Part shown: positions 1-5,843 of the stretch, piece after piece
How the letters are laid out: every line of letters begins with the position of its first letter
Numbering within the stretch: the first letter of the stretch is position 1
Assembly (NCBI GenBank): GCA_947460165.1
Contig: CANHKH010000185.1
Span: 1-6,757 of the forward strand
Direction of reading: 5' to 3'
From: Comamonadaceae bacterium
Lineage (GTDB): Bacteria; Pseudomonadota; Gammaproteobacteria; Burkholderiales; Burkholderiaceae_C
Length of the DNA stretch: 6,757 bases
Program-made: the position numbers and the translations under genes
The notes under the pieces: model-generated
What the model was told of the DNA's origin: nothing
The model's database searches: none
The model's input: only the letters and a program-made list of their open reading frames with translations

Positions 1-360
1 CACGCGCTGGCACTGGTGGGCGTGCCCATGCGCCGCGTGATCCGCGTGGTGCAAGAGCAGCGCGACGCGCGCTACAACCTGCTGCGCGGCTACTTTCATG
101 GCGCCGACGACATGGGCGAACATGAAATTGACCAAGAGCGCCTGGCCACCGTGAACTTGCCTGCCGGCACCAGGCTGGCCGGCAAGCGGCTGGAGGCGCT
201 GGCCTTGCACGCCATGGGCGTGAAGGTGCTGAGCTTGCGCCGAGCACTGGGTCAAACCGTGGTCCTGTCCGAGGACAGCACGCTTGAAGGCGGCGACACC
301 TTGGTGCTCTCGGGCCGACCTGCGGGTCTGGCCTTGGCCGAAGAAAAGTTACTCAAATGA
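1..360 (+). CDS. CPA2-family cation/proton antiporter (KefB/KefC type), C-terminal part only
   Basis: This is the C-terminal 119 residues of a membrane antiporter whose 5' end lies before the window; the reading frame is open from base 1. Seen: the stretch around LLRGYFHGADD (about residues 28-38) followed by a beta-rich segment (about 49-110) containing LPAGTRLAGKRL, ALHAMGVKVLSLRR and GGDTLVLSG. This pattern is typical of the end of the RCK_N domain and the RCK_C (TrkA-C) ligand-binding domain at the tail of KefB/KefC-like monovalent cation:proton antiporter-2 proteins. In that family the membrane part exchanges K+ or Na+ for protons and the cytoplasmic RCK domains gate it; the membrane part is not visible here. 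The TGA stop overlaps the next start codon as ATGA, so translation is probably coupled to the phosphatase gene. The family call is good; ion and ligand are unknown. Confidence 0.85.
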   Translation, partial: HALALVGVPMRRVIRVVQEQRDARYNLLRGYFHGADDMGEHEIDQERLATVNLPAGTRLAGKRLEALALHAMGVKVLSLRRALGQTVVLSEDSTLEGGDTLVLSGRPAGLALAEEKLLK

Positions 361-938
361 TGCAACGCCGTATTTTTTTAAGCGCCACCAGCGCAGCTGC
401 ACTTGGCCTGTGGACAAGCCCATTGACACAAGCCCAAACCCAGGCCAGCGAGGCCACCGCCTTTGCACGGCTGGTGGCCCAAGGGGGTTGTGCCGTGCTG
501 ATTCGCCACGCCCAGACCGAGTCCGGCATTGGCGATCCGCCCGGCTACCGCCTGGACAACTGCAGCAGCCAGCGCCAGCTCAGTGCAGCCGGGCGAGCAC
601 AGTCCGAGCGCCTGGGCCAATGGTTTGCGGCCCGCCAACTCAAACCCAGCGCCGTGCTGAGCAGCCAGTGGTGCCGCTGCAAAGACACGGCCTCTCTGGC
701 CTTTGGCCGGGTCACCGAATGGACGGCGCTGAACTCCACCTTTGACCAAAGCGCCAAGCAGCCTGCCCAAACCAGCCAACTGCGCGAGCGGCTGCGGCAG
801 ATCCAGCCCGGCCAGTTTGAAGTATGGCTGACCCACCAGGTGAACATGACCGATTTGTGCCGCGAATACCCAGCCATGGGCGAGGCCTTTGTGGTCGATG
901 GCGCAGCCCGCTTGGCAAGCCGAATGGCTTTTGGCTGA
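357..938 (+). CDS. Exported histidine phosphatase family protein
   Basis: A 193-residue protein with an N-terminal export signal. RR at residues 4-5 in QRRIFLS resembles a twin-arginine (Tat) motif, followed by a short hydrophobic Ala/Leu stretch and a possible cleavage site around AQA (25-30). The mature part looks like a small histidine phosphatase: LIRHAQTE with R50 and the likely phospho-accepting H51, a second arginine in SSQWCRCKDTA (R107), and a second histidine in LTHQVN (H160). GIGDPPGYRLDNC (57-69) is typical of a periplasmic subgroup often labelled histidine phosphatase family protein or phosphoglycerate mutase-like. The natural substrate of this subgroup is not known to me. The start is the first codon of a tandem ATGATG that overlaps the antiporter stop; the second ATG is an equal alternative. 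No clear ribosome binding site is seen, which fits coupled translation. Confidence 0.85.
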   Translation: MMQRRIFLSATSAAALGLWTSPLTQAQTQASEATAFARLVAQGGCAVLIRHAQTESGIGDPPGYRLDNCSSQRQLSAAGRAQSERLGQWFAARQLKPSAVLSSQWCRCKDTASLAFGRVTEWTALNSTFDQSAKQPAQTSQLRERLRQIQPGQFEVWLTHQVNMTDLCREYPAMGEAFVVDGAARLASRMAFG

Positions 939-1017
939 GGCCCTGTGTCAGTGCGGCCCGGCCGCTCAGGGTTAGTCCCGCCTTGCACGACCCCGATCGC
1001 TACATCACCATCGCGCC

Positions 1018-1962
1018 ATGCCGCGCACCGCTACCACCGACACTGACACACTGAGCAGCCACTTGGTGCCGGTGCAGTCCTTTGCCGACGGCTTGGTCGG
1101 GCCGCGCTTTGGCATCCGTTCGCAAAAAATGGCCGCCGGTGACAGGCGACTGCACCGCCATGATTACTTCGAGATCTTGTTTTTCGTGGCCAGCGGCACC
1201 CAGCAGCGCATTTACCTGCGCGACTACCTGAGCCGGCGCGGCAGCATTTTTTTTGTCTCGCCCATGACGCCGCACCAGCCGCGCTTTGGCCCGGACGATG
1301 TCTGCTACGTCATCTACTTTGACCTGGCCTTTCTGCACCTCGAACTGGCTGGCCTGAACGACTCGGCCCCCAAAACCCTGGCGCGGCTGCCCGAGCTGGC
1401 CCCCTTTTTTTTCCAGCAGGACATTGACTACGCCCTGACCGAGGCGCAGGTGGAGCTGCTGCAGGGCCTGTGCGAGCGCATGCTGCAAGAGCAGCACGAG
1501 CCGCGCTTGTGTTCGCAGGAGGTGATCCGGGCCAGCCTCACGCTCTTGCTGTCCGAGGTCAGCCAAAGTTACGAGGCCGACATCCGCGCGCTGATGCGCA
1601 AGAGCCCGCCACTGGCCAGCGGCGGCGAGCGCCATGTCCAGCGGGCACTGGAATTCATAGAGCGCCACCTGGCCGAAAAACTCACCCTGTCGCAAGCCGC
1701 CGAGGCCGCTGCCGTCTCGCCCAACTACCTGGCCACCTTGCTGCGGCGAGAGACCGGGCAGACCTTTGTCGACCTGGTGACGGCACGTCGCATGGACAAG
1801 GCCTGCGAGTTGCTCTCTTACACCCGGCTGCGGGTCTCGCAAATCGGCGATGCAGTGGGCTTTTTCGACGTCGACTACTTTTGCCGCCGCTTTAAACAGG
1901 TGATGGGCTGCACGCCCATGGAATACCGCGCGACGCACCGCCTGTTGCAGGTCGGTGAGTAG
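1018..1962 (+). CDS. AraC-family transcriptional regulator with N-terminal cupin
   Basis: A 314-residue regulator. The N-terminal half is a cupin-like sensing domain: HRHDYFEILFF (46-56) and FFVSPMTPHQPRF (78-90) are the usual strand and His motifs of AraC-type ligand-binding domains. The C-terminal 100 residues contain two helix-turn-helix units: the first at about 222-247 (LTLSQAAEAAAVSPNYLATL) and the second at about 272-304, with IGDAVGFFDVDYFCRRFKQ and the closing CTPMEYR. Such proteins usually activate a neighbouring catabolic operon when they bind its substrate. The four-gene operon starting 138 bases downstream in the same direction is the obvious target, although this is inferred from position. 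The ATG at 1018 has no convincing ribosome binding site; no better start is seen. The gene carries two runs of eight T (1247-1254 and 1405-1412) coding for Phe, unusual in this GC-rich DNA. The effector is unknown. Confidence 0.9.
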   Translation: MPRTATTDTDTLSSHLVPVQSFADGLVGPRFGIRSQKMAAGDRRLHRHDYFEILFFVASGTQQRIYLRDYLSRRGSIFFVSPMTPHQPRFGPDDVCYVIYFDLAFLHLELAGLNDSAPKTLARLPELAPFFFQQDIDYALTEAQVELLQGLCERMLQEQHEPRLCSQEVIRASLTLLLSEVSQSYEADIRALMRKSPPLASGGERHVQRALEFIERHLAEKLTLSQAAEAAAVSPNYLATLLRRETGQTFVDLVTARRMDKACELLSYTRLRVSQIGDAVGFFDVDYFCRRFKQVMGCTPMEYRATHRLLQVGE

Positions 1963-1990
1963 CTCACTGGGTCGGCCGGTGAATTGTCCA

Positions 1991-2039
1991 GCAGGCAGGT
2001 AAGCAGTTCCTGTCTGGCCCTCGCAACTGCGGGCTTAAT
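1991..2039 (+). promoter_or_regulatory. Possible operator and promoter of the transketolase/hydrolase operon
   Basis: The 138-base gap between the regulator and the operon holds an imperfect inverted repeat. Arms at 1991-1999 (GCAGGCAGG) and 2009-2017 (CCTGTCTGG) are complementary at 7 of 9 positions across a 9-base centre. CTTAAT at 2034-2039 could serve as a weak -10 box with no good -35, as is common for activator-dependent promoters. If so, the dyad would centre near -42, a usual place for an AraC-type activator next to RNA polymerase. This is inference from layout; AraC-family sites are often direct repeats, and none is obvious here. Confidence 0.25.
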
Positions 2040-2087
2040 GGGACATTGACCAGGCCTTCCCCGGTCTGGCCCTGGCGAACCCACCCG

Positions 2088-2093
2088 AAAGGA
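2088..2093 (+). promoter_or_regulatory. Ribosome binding site that fixes a TTG start
   Basis: AAAGGA lies seven bases before the TTG at 2101. The next in-frame ATG is 25 codons further in and would remove a conserved N-terminal helix, so this site supports TTG as the true start of the transketolase N-terminal subunit. Confidence 0.7.
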
Positions 2094-2100
2094 CTTCCGC

Positions 2101-2910
2101 TTGCAAGCCGCCCCACCGCCCGACTGGCGCCACCTGCGCCACCTGTCCATCCGCATCAAGCTCAATGCGGTGCGCATGGTCGCCATCCAGGGTTTTGGCT
2201 ACTTTGGCCAGGCCCTGTCCGCCGCTGAAATGTTTGCCGTGCTGTATGGCGGTGGTTTTCTGCGGCCTGGGCACGACCGCTTCGTGCTCTCGCCCGGCCA
2301 CTACGTGGTGGTGCTGTTCGCGGTCGCTGCCGAGCTCGGACTGATCGATCGCAAGCACCTGGCCTCCTACGGTCTGGACGGCGCGCTGCTCGAAGCCATC
2401 AGCACCGAGCGCTCGCCCATGGTCGACCTGACCTGCGGCTCCCTGGGCCAGGGCCTGTCGGGCGCCATCGGCCTGGCGCTGGCCGCCCGCCTGGCTGGCG
2501 ACGGACGCCACACCTATGCCTTCCTGAGCGACGGCGAGATGGAAGAAGGCCAAGTGTGGGAAGCGGCCATGTTTGCCGCGCACCATGGAATGGACAACCT
2601 GAGCGTGCTGATCGACGCCAACAACTCGCAGGTCGATGGCGCCGTGACCGACGTGACCACCCTCGAGCCGCTGGCCGACAAGTGGCGCGCCTTTGGCTGG
2701 GAGGTGTTCGACATCGACGGCCACGACCTGCAGGCCCTGCACGCCGCCCTGGCCGCGGCGCGCCAGGGCCGCCCGCGCGTGGTGATAGCGCGCACCCAGA
2801 TCCTGGCCCGCATCCAGGCCTTGCCCACCAGCACCGACGCGCATTTCGTCAAGCTCGACCCCGCCTTGACGGCCGCCATCGAAACCGAACTGGAGGCACA
2901 GCTTGCGTAA
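2101..2910 (+). CDS. Split transketolase-like enzyme, N-terminal (TPP pyrophosphate-binding) subunit
   Basis: A 269-residue protein, the size of the first half of two-subunit transketolases. TPP and Mg-binding features are present: SPGHY (64-68, H67), GSLGQGLSGAIGLA (113-126), SDGEMEEGQVWEAAMFAAHH (143-162, D144 as Mg ligand) and N174, exactly 30 residues after D144. H248 lines up with the TPP-near His of yeast transketolase (H263, numbering from memory). Several substrate-side features are changed. The family's SGHPG signature reads FGYFG (32-36, so Tyr for His), the GHP motif before GSLGQGL is absent (AISTE at 99-103), and the usual KGKG loop reads QILARIQAL (233-241). It should pair with the next gene to form the active site at the subunit interface. 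The TTG start is chosen from the AAAGGA site; the stop overlaps the next gene by 8 bases. The fold and cofactor are well supported; ordinary sugar-phosphate transketolase activity is doubtful. Confidence 0.88.
   Translation: MQAAPPPDWRHLRHLSIRIKLNAVRMVAIQGFGYFGQALSAAEMFAVLYGGGFLRPGHDRFVLSPGHYVVVLFAVAAELGLIDRKHLASYGLDGALLEAISTERSPMVDLTCGSLGQGLSGAIGLALAARLAGDGRHTYAFLSDGEMEEGQVWEAAMFAAHHGMDNLSVLIDANNSQVDGAVTDVTTLEPLADKWRAFGWEVFDIDGHDLQALHAALAAARQGRPRVVIARTQILARIQALPTSTDAHFVKLDPALTAAIETELEAQLA
2892..2896 (+). promoter_or_regulatory. Ribosome binding site that fixes a second TTG start
   Basis: GGAGG, inside the end of the N-terminal subunit gene, is six bases before the TTG at 2903. The first in-frame ATG is 46 codons later, inside conserved sequence, so TTG is the only start that leaves an intact domain. 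Confidence 0.75.
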
Positions 2911-3904
2911 GCCCCCCTACGACATCGCGCTCAAGCCATACGGCAAGGCGCTGCTCGAGCTGGCCCAGCGCCGGCCTGAACTGCTGTGCCTGGGCGCCGA
3001 CCTGACGCGGCAGACCGAGACCGACCTGATCCGCGACCAGATGCCCGAGCGCTTCATCAACGTGGGCATGGCCGAGGCCAACATGATAGGCATCGCCGGC
3101 GGCCTGGCGCGTGCGGGGCACCTGGTCTTCGTCAACAGCTTTGGCGTGTTCTGCACCCGCCGCTGCTACGACCAGATCGCCATGGCCCTGGCCTACCCCA
3201 AGCTGAACGTGAAGATCGCTGGCTTCATGCCCGGCGTCTCCAGCCCGGGCGGCCCCAGCCACCAAGCCATCGACGACCTGGCCCTGATGCGCGCGCTGCC
3301 GAACATGACTGTGTTCGACCTGTCCGACGCCAGCGAAATTTCGCAGGCCGTGGCCGTGGCGGCCGACATCCCCGGGCCGGTCTACCTGCGGCTCAAGCGC
3401 GGCGAGATCCCGGTGATCTTTGGCGCGGACCATGTGTTCGACGGCAGGCGCGCGCATGTGCTCTCGCGCGGCAGCGACCTGTGCCTGGTGGCCTCCGGCA
3501 TGATGGTGCCAGCCACGCTGGCCGCCGCCGACGTGCTCGAGCGCGCGGGCCTGAGCGTGGCCGTGGTCAATTCGCCAGTGGTCAAGCCGCTGGATGCGGC
3601 CACCATCTTGGAGGCCGCCCGAGCGACCCGGCTGGTGATCACGGCCGAGAACCATTCGGTGGTGGGCGGCCTGGGCAGCGCGGTGGCCGAGGCCATGGCC
3701 GAAGCCGGCCTGGGCCTGCGCCTGCTGCGCATCGGCCTGCAGGACACCTTTGCCGAATCGGGCAGCCGCGAATTCCTCTTCGACAAATACGGCCTGAGTG
3801 TGCAGGCCATCGTGAACGCCGCCTGGCAAGCGCTGCGGCCGGGCACCGAGGTGCCGCTGGCGCCGCCGCCACTGGCCGAGCCAGGCACTTACGCACCCGT
3901 TTGA
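2903..3904 (+). CDS. Split transketolase-like enzyme, C-terminal (pyrimidine-binding) subunit
   Basis: A 333-residue partner of the preceding gene. The pyrimidine-binding domain occupies about 1-175. E58 in FINVGMAEANMIGIAGGLA is the glutamate that activates the TPP aminopyrimidine, VNSFGVFCTRRCYDQI (77-92) supplies the aromatic cofactor pocket, and LNVKIAG, SHQAIDDLALMRALPNMTVF (119-138) and RLKRGEIPVI follow in family order. A transketolase C-terminal domain follows from about 185 (SDLCLVASGMM, VVNSPVVKPLD, ITAENHSVVGGLGSAVAE, FAESGS). H120 matches yeast H481. The THxSIGVGEDG loop that holds the sugar donor in yeast transketolase (H469, D477) is replaced by GFMPGVSSPGGP (107-118), with no His or acidic residue. 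The 8-base overlap with the N-terminal subunit suggests coupled, equimolar production. Alternatives within the family include E1/acetoin-type or DXS-like activity; the overall pattern is closest to two-subunit transketolases. Confidence 0.88.
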   Translation: MRKPPYDIALKPYGKALLELAQRRPELLCLGADLTRQTETDLIRDQMPERFINVGMAEANMIGIAGGLARAGHLVFVNSFGVFCTRRCYDQIAMALAYPKLNVKIAGFMPGVSSPGGPSHQAIDDLALMRALPNMTVFDLSDASEISQAVAVAADIPGPVYLRLKRGEIPVIFGADHVFDGRRAHVLSRGSDLCLVASGMMVPATLAAADVLERAGLSVAVVNSPVVKPLDAATILEAARATRLVITAENHSVVGGLGSAVAEAMAEAGLGLRLLRIGLQDTFAESGSREFLFDKYGLSVQAIVNAAWQALRPGTEVPLAPPPLAEPGTYAPV

Positions 3905-3914
3905 TTTCCATTTC

Positions 3915-3920
3915 AAGGAG
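3915..3920 (+). promoter_or_regulatory. Ribosome binding site of the crotonase-fold gene
   Basis: AAGGAG lies nine bases before the ATG at 3930, in the 25-base gap after the transketolase C-terminal subunit. It confirms this start and suggests the gene is translated independently of the two upstream subunits. Confidence 0.75.
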
Positions 3921-3929
3921 CAAGCCCCC

Positions 3930-4793
3930 ATGTCCCTGCAGAAGTTCCCGCCCATGCCCACCTTCGAAGAAACGAAGGAACGGTTCAAGGATTTTTTCAA
4001 GTTGAGCCGCCGCCCTGACGGCGTGGTGCTGGCCGAGGCCCACACCCTGGGCGGGCCCATCCAGCTGAGCGTGGAAAACCACCGCGCCCTGGGCCTGATG
4101 CTCAAGGCCATAGGCGGCGATCCGGACAACGAGATCTTGATCCTGACCGGCTCCGGCCAGGAGTTCATGATGGACGCCGACCCCGATGGCTTCAAGCTCG
4201 AGGAAGAGGACATGCCCTACTGGGCTTACGAGTACGCCTACAAGGACGGGCGCATCAACGTCAGCGCGCTGGTCAACGACCTGGAAATTCCCACCATCGG
4301 CGTGCTCAACGGCCCGGGCTTTCACACCGAGATCTGCCTGATGTGCGACATCAGCATCTGCGCCGATGACGCCACCATTTACGACCTGCACTACGACATC
4401 GGCTCGGTGCCAGGCGACGGCATCCACACCTGCTTTCAGACCTTGCTGGGCGTCAAGCGGGCGGCCTATGCGCTGCTCACGGGCGAGGCCATCACGGCGC
4501 AAAAAGCGCTGGAGTGGGGCATGGTCAACGAGGTGGTGCCGCGCGAGGAACTGATCGCACGGGCCTACAAAATCGCCGACCACATCATGACCCAGCCGCG
4601 CACCACGCGCCGGCTGACCACGCAGATCGTGCGCCGGCCCTGGCGCCAGGCCGTCACCGACAGCCTGGACGGCGGCTTTGGCATCCAGATGTTCGGTCAC
4701 TTGGCCAAGCTCAAGGGCGTGCACGGCAAAAAGCACATCGCCGACGTGGTGGACTACGTCCGCCAGGGCAAGAAAAACAACTTCGACAAGTGA
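3930..4793 (+). CDS. Crotonase-fold C-C bond hydrolase, 6-oxocamphor hydrolase-like (probable beta-diketone hydrolase)
   Basis: A 287-residue crotonase-superfamily protein. Family landmarks are ILILTGSGQEF (69-79), GVLNGPGFHTEICLMCDISI (124-143), ATIYDLHYDIGSVPGDGIH (148-166), AYALLTGEAITAQKALEWGMVNEVV and the C-terminal helices. In enoyl-CoA hydratases the two catalytic Glu precede ..MMCDI and ..LLGTIPGAGG; here the first is present (E134) but the second is H154, and PGAGG reads PGDGI (D163). This matches Rhodococcus 6-oxocamphor hydrolase, which cleaves a cyclic beta-diketone using H45, H122, H145 and D154. The equivalents here are H51, H132, H154 and D163, with matching spacing (alignment from memory). 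That enzyme's E244 aligns with Q253. An N-terminal extension (1-27) and a Lys-rich tail (263-287) are extra. I infer hydrolytic ring or chain cleavage of a beta-dicarbonyl without CoA. A CoA-ester substrate cannot be excluded. The stop overlaps a possible GTG start of the next gene. Confidence 0.8.
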   Translation: MSLQKFPPMPTFEETKERFKDFFKLSRRPDGVVLAEAHTLGGPIQLSVENHRALGLMLKAIGGDPDNEILILTGSGQEFMMDADPDGFKLEEEDMPYWAYEYAYKDGRINVSALVNDLEIPTIGVLNGPGFHTEICLMCDISICADDATIYDLHYDIGSVPGDGIHTCFQTLLGVKRAAYALLTGEAITAQKALEWGMVNEVVPREELIARAYKIADHIMTQPRTTRRLTTQIVRRPWRQAVTDSLDGGFGIQMFGHLAKLKGVHGKKHIADVVDYVRQGKKNNFDK

Positions 4794-4801
4794 GCGCAGA
4801 C

Positions 4802-5740
4802 ATGGGCCAAGCCATGACGGTGAAGGAGCTGGGCCACATCGGCTGGCTGGGCATAGGCAACATGGGCCTGGCCATGGCGCGCCGCCTGGCCGACGCTGGT
4901 GCACAGCTCAGTGTCTACAACCGCTCGCCTGACAAAGCCGAGCCCCTGCGCGCCCACGGCGCGCAGGTGGCGCGCGCGCTGCAAGACCTGGCCGGCTGCG
5001 ACATCCTCATCACCATGCTGGCCACCGGCGATGTGGTCGAAGACCTGCTGCTGGGCAGCGCCGGCCTGCTGAGCCAGCCCGGCGCGAAAAAGCCGCAGGT
5101 GGTGATTGACTGCTCCAGCATCTCGGTGGAGACCTCGTCTTCCATCCGCGAGCGCCTGGCGGCCATGGGTGTGGCCTTCATTGCCGCGCCGGTCAGCGGC
5201 AACCCCGAGGTGGTGGCCTCGGGCAACTCCACCTTTGTCTGCTCTGGACCCGCGCTGGCGGTCGAGCGCGTCAGGCCGCTGTTCCTGAGCATGGGCAAGG
5301 CCGCGAGCTATGTGGGCGAAGGCGAGCTGGCGCGGGTGGCCAAAATCTGCCACAACGTCTGGCTGGGCGGCGTCAGTCAGGCCTTGGCCGAGGTGCTGGT
5401 GCTGGGGCAAAAAGCCGGCCTCACGCGCGAGGCTTTTCTGAATTTTCTGAACCAAAGCGCCATGGGCTCGGCCTTCACCAAGGGCCGCACCCCATCCTGG
5501 GTGGCGCTGGACGGCGCGCCGGGCTTTTCACCCTGGCTGATGCGCAAGGACATGGACCTGGGGCTGGATCTGGCCAAGTCGCTGGAAATGCCCATGCCCC
5601 TGTCGAATGCCGCCAGGGATTTTCTGCAGGCGCTGATCAACTCCGGCGACGCCGAGGCGGACTTCACGCAAGGGCTGATGCAGCAGCAGGCCCGCGTGTC
5701 GGGCTTGGAGATGGCGCCGGAGAAGGGTGCAGGCCACTGA
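4802..5740 (+). CDS. NAD(P)-dependent beta-hydroxyacid dehydrogenase, 3-hydroxyisobutyrate dehydrogenase family
   Basis: A 312-residue oxidoreductase of normal family length. The Rossmann NAD(P) motif is IGWLGIGNMGLAMARRL (G17, G19, G22), with LITMLA and VVIDCSSIS at the ends of later strands. The all-helical C-terminal domain carries the catalytic Lys in ARVAKICHN (K181, N185) and the second conserved Lys in LMRKDMDLGLDLAKS (K250). The substrate loop reads AAPVSGNPEVVASGN (128-142) where 3-hydroxyisobutyrate and tartronate semialdehyde enzymes usually have DAPVSGG. That suggests a different substrate within the family, which oxidises beta-hydroxy acids or reduces the matching semialdehydes. 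Start choice is uncertain: an in-frame GTG at 4790 overlaps the previous stop as GTGA and would add four residues, and ATG at 4814 is also possible; none has a strong ribosome binding site. It is the last gene of the operon. Confidence 0.88.
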   Translation: MGQAMTVKELGHIGWLGIGNMGLAMARRLADAGAQLSVYNRSPDKAEPLRAHGAQVARALQDLAGCDILITMLATGDVVEDLLLGSAGLLSQPGAKKPQVVIDCSSISVETSSSIRERLAAMGVAFIAAPVSGNPEVVASGNSTFVCSGPALAVERVRPLFLSMGKAASYVGEGELARVAKICHNVWLGGVSQALAEVLVLGQKAGLTREAFLNFLNQSAMGSAFTKGRTPSWVALDGAPGFSPWLMRKDMDLGLDLAKSLEMPMPLSNAARDFLQALINSGDAEADFTQGLMQQQARVSGLEMAPEKGAGH

Positions 5741-5843
5741 AGCTGCTGTGGAGCGTCTCTAGTTCGCCCGCCATGGAACCCTAGGCGGCAATGTGCTGCT
5801 TGCCCGGGCAGAGTTCCCACCATCTCGATCACTCACCTCGATA

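Noticed and set aside
917..932. AAGCC/GGCTT hairpin with four following T at the end of the phosphatase gene
   Set aside because: The stem is only five pairs, two of the T belong to the stem, it lies inside the coding sequence, and no longer T run follows; too weak to call a terminator.
953..965. GCGGC-CCG-GCCGC hairpin between the phosphatase and the AraC gene
   Set aside because: A short GC stem with a three-base loop and no T run; expected by chance in DNA this GC-rich.
1000..1938. Long open frame on the minus strand opposite the AraC gene
   Set aside because: It is a low-complexity, Gln/Gly/Ala/His-rich translation of the complement of a clear AraC-family gene; a frame shadow typical of GC-rich DNA.
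2046..2051. TTGACC as a -35 box for the transketolase operon
   Set aside because: No acceptable -10 sequence lies 16-18 bases downstream; that region is GGCCCTGG-like.
2849..4904. Long open frames on the minus strand opposite the transketolase C-subunit, hydrolase and dehydrogenase genes
   Set aside because: They show no recognisable motifs, have biased composition and lie fully opposite well-supported genes with matching ribosome binding sites.
5768..5788. CCGCC/GGCGG stem with an 11-base loop between the convergent dehydrogenase and antitoxin genes, considered as a bidirectional terminator
   Set aside because: Five pairs, a large loop and no T run on either side; the location is right but the structure is not convincing.
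5801..5810. Perfect 10-base palindrome TGCCCGGGCA
   Set aside because: It has no loop and no partner copy, and lies downstream of both convergent genes, so it fits neither a terminator nor an operator of a visible promoter.
5741..5843. Possible vapC toxin remnant downstream of the antitoxin on the minus strand
   Set aside because: The minus-strand frames give no PIN-domain start (no D-x-N-hydrophobic motif after a start codon), and the space is too short for a toxin gene.
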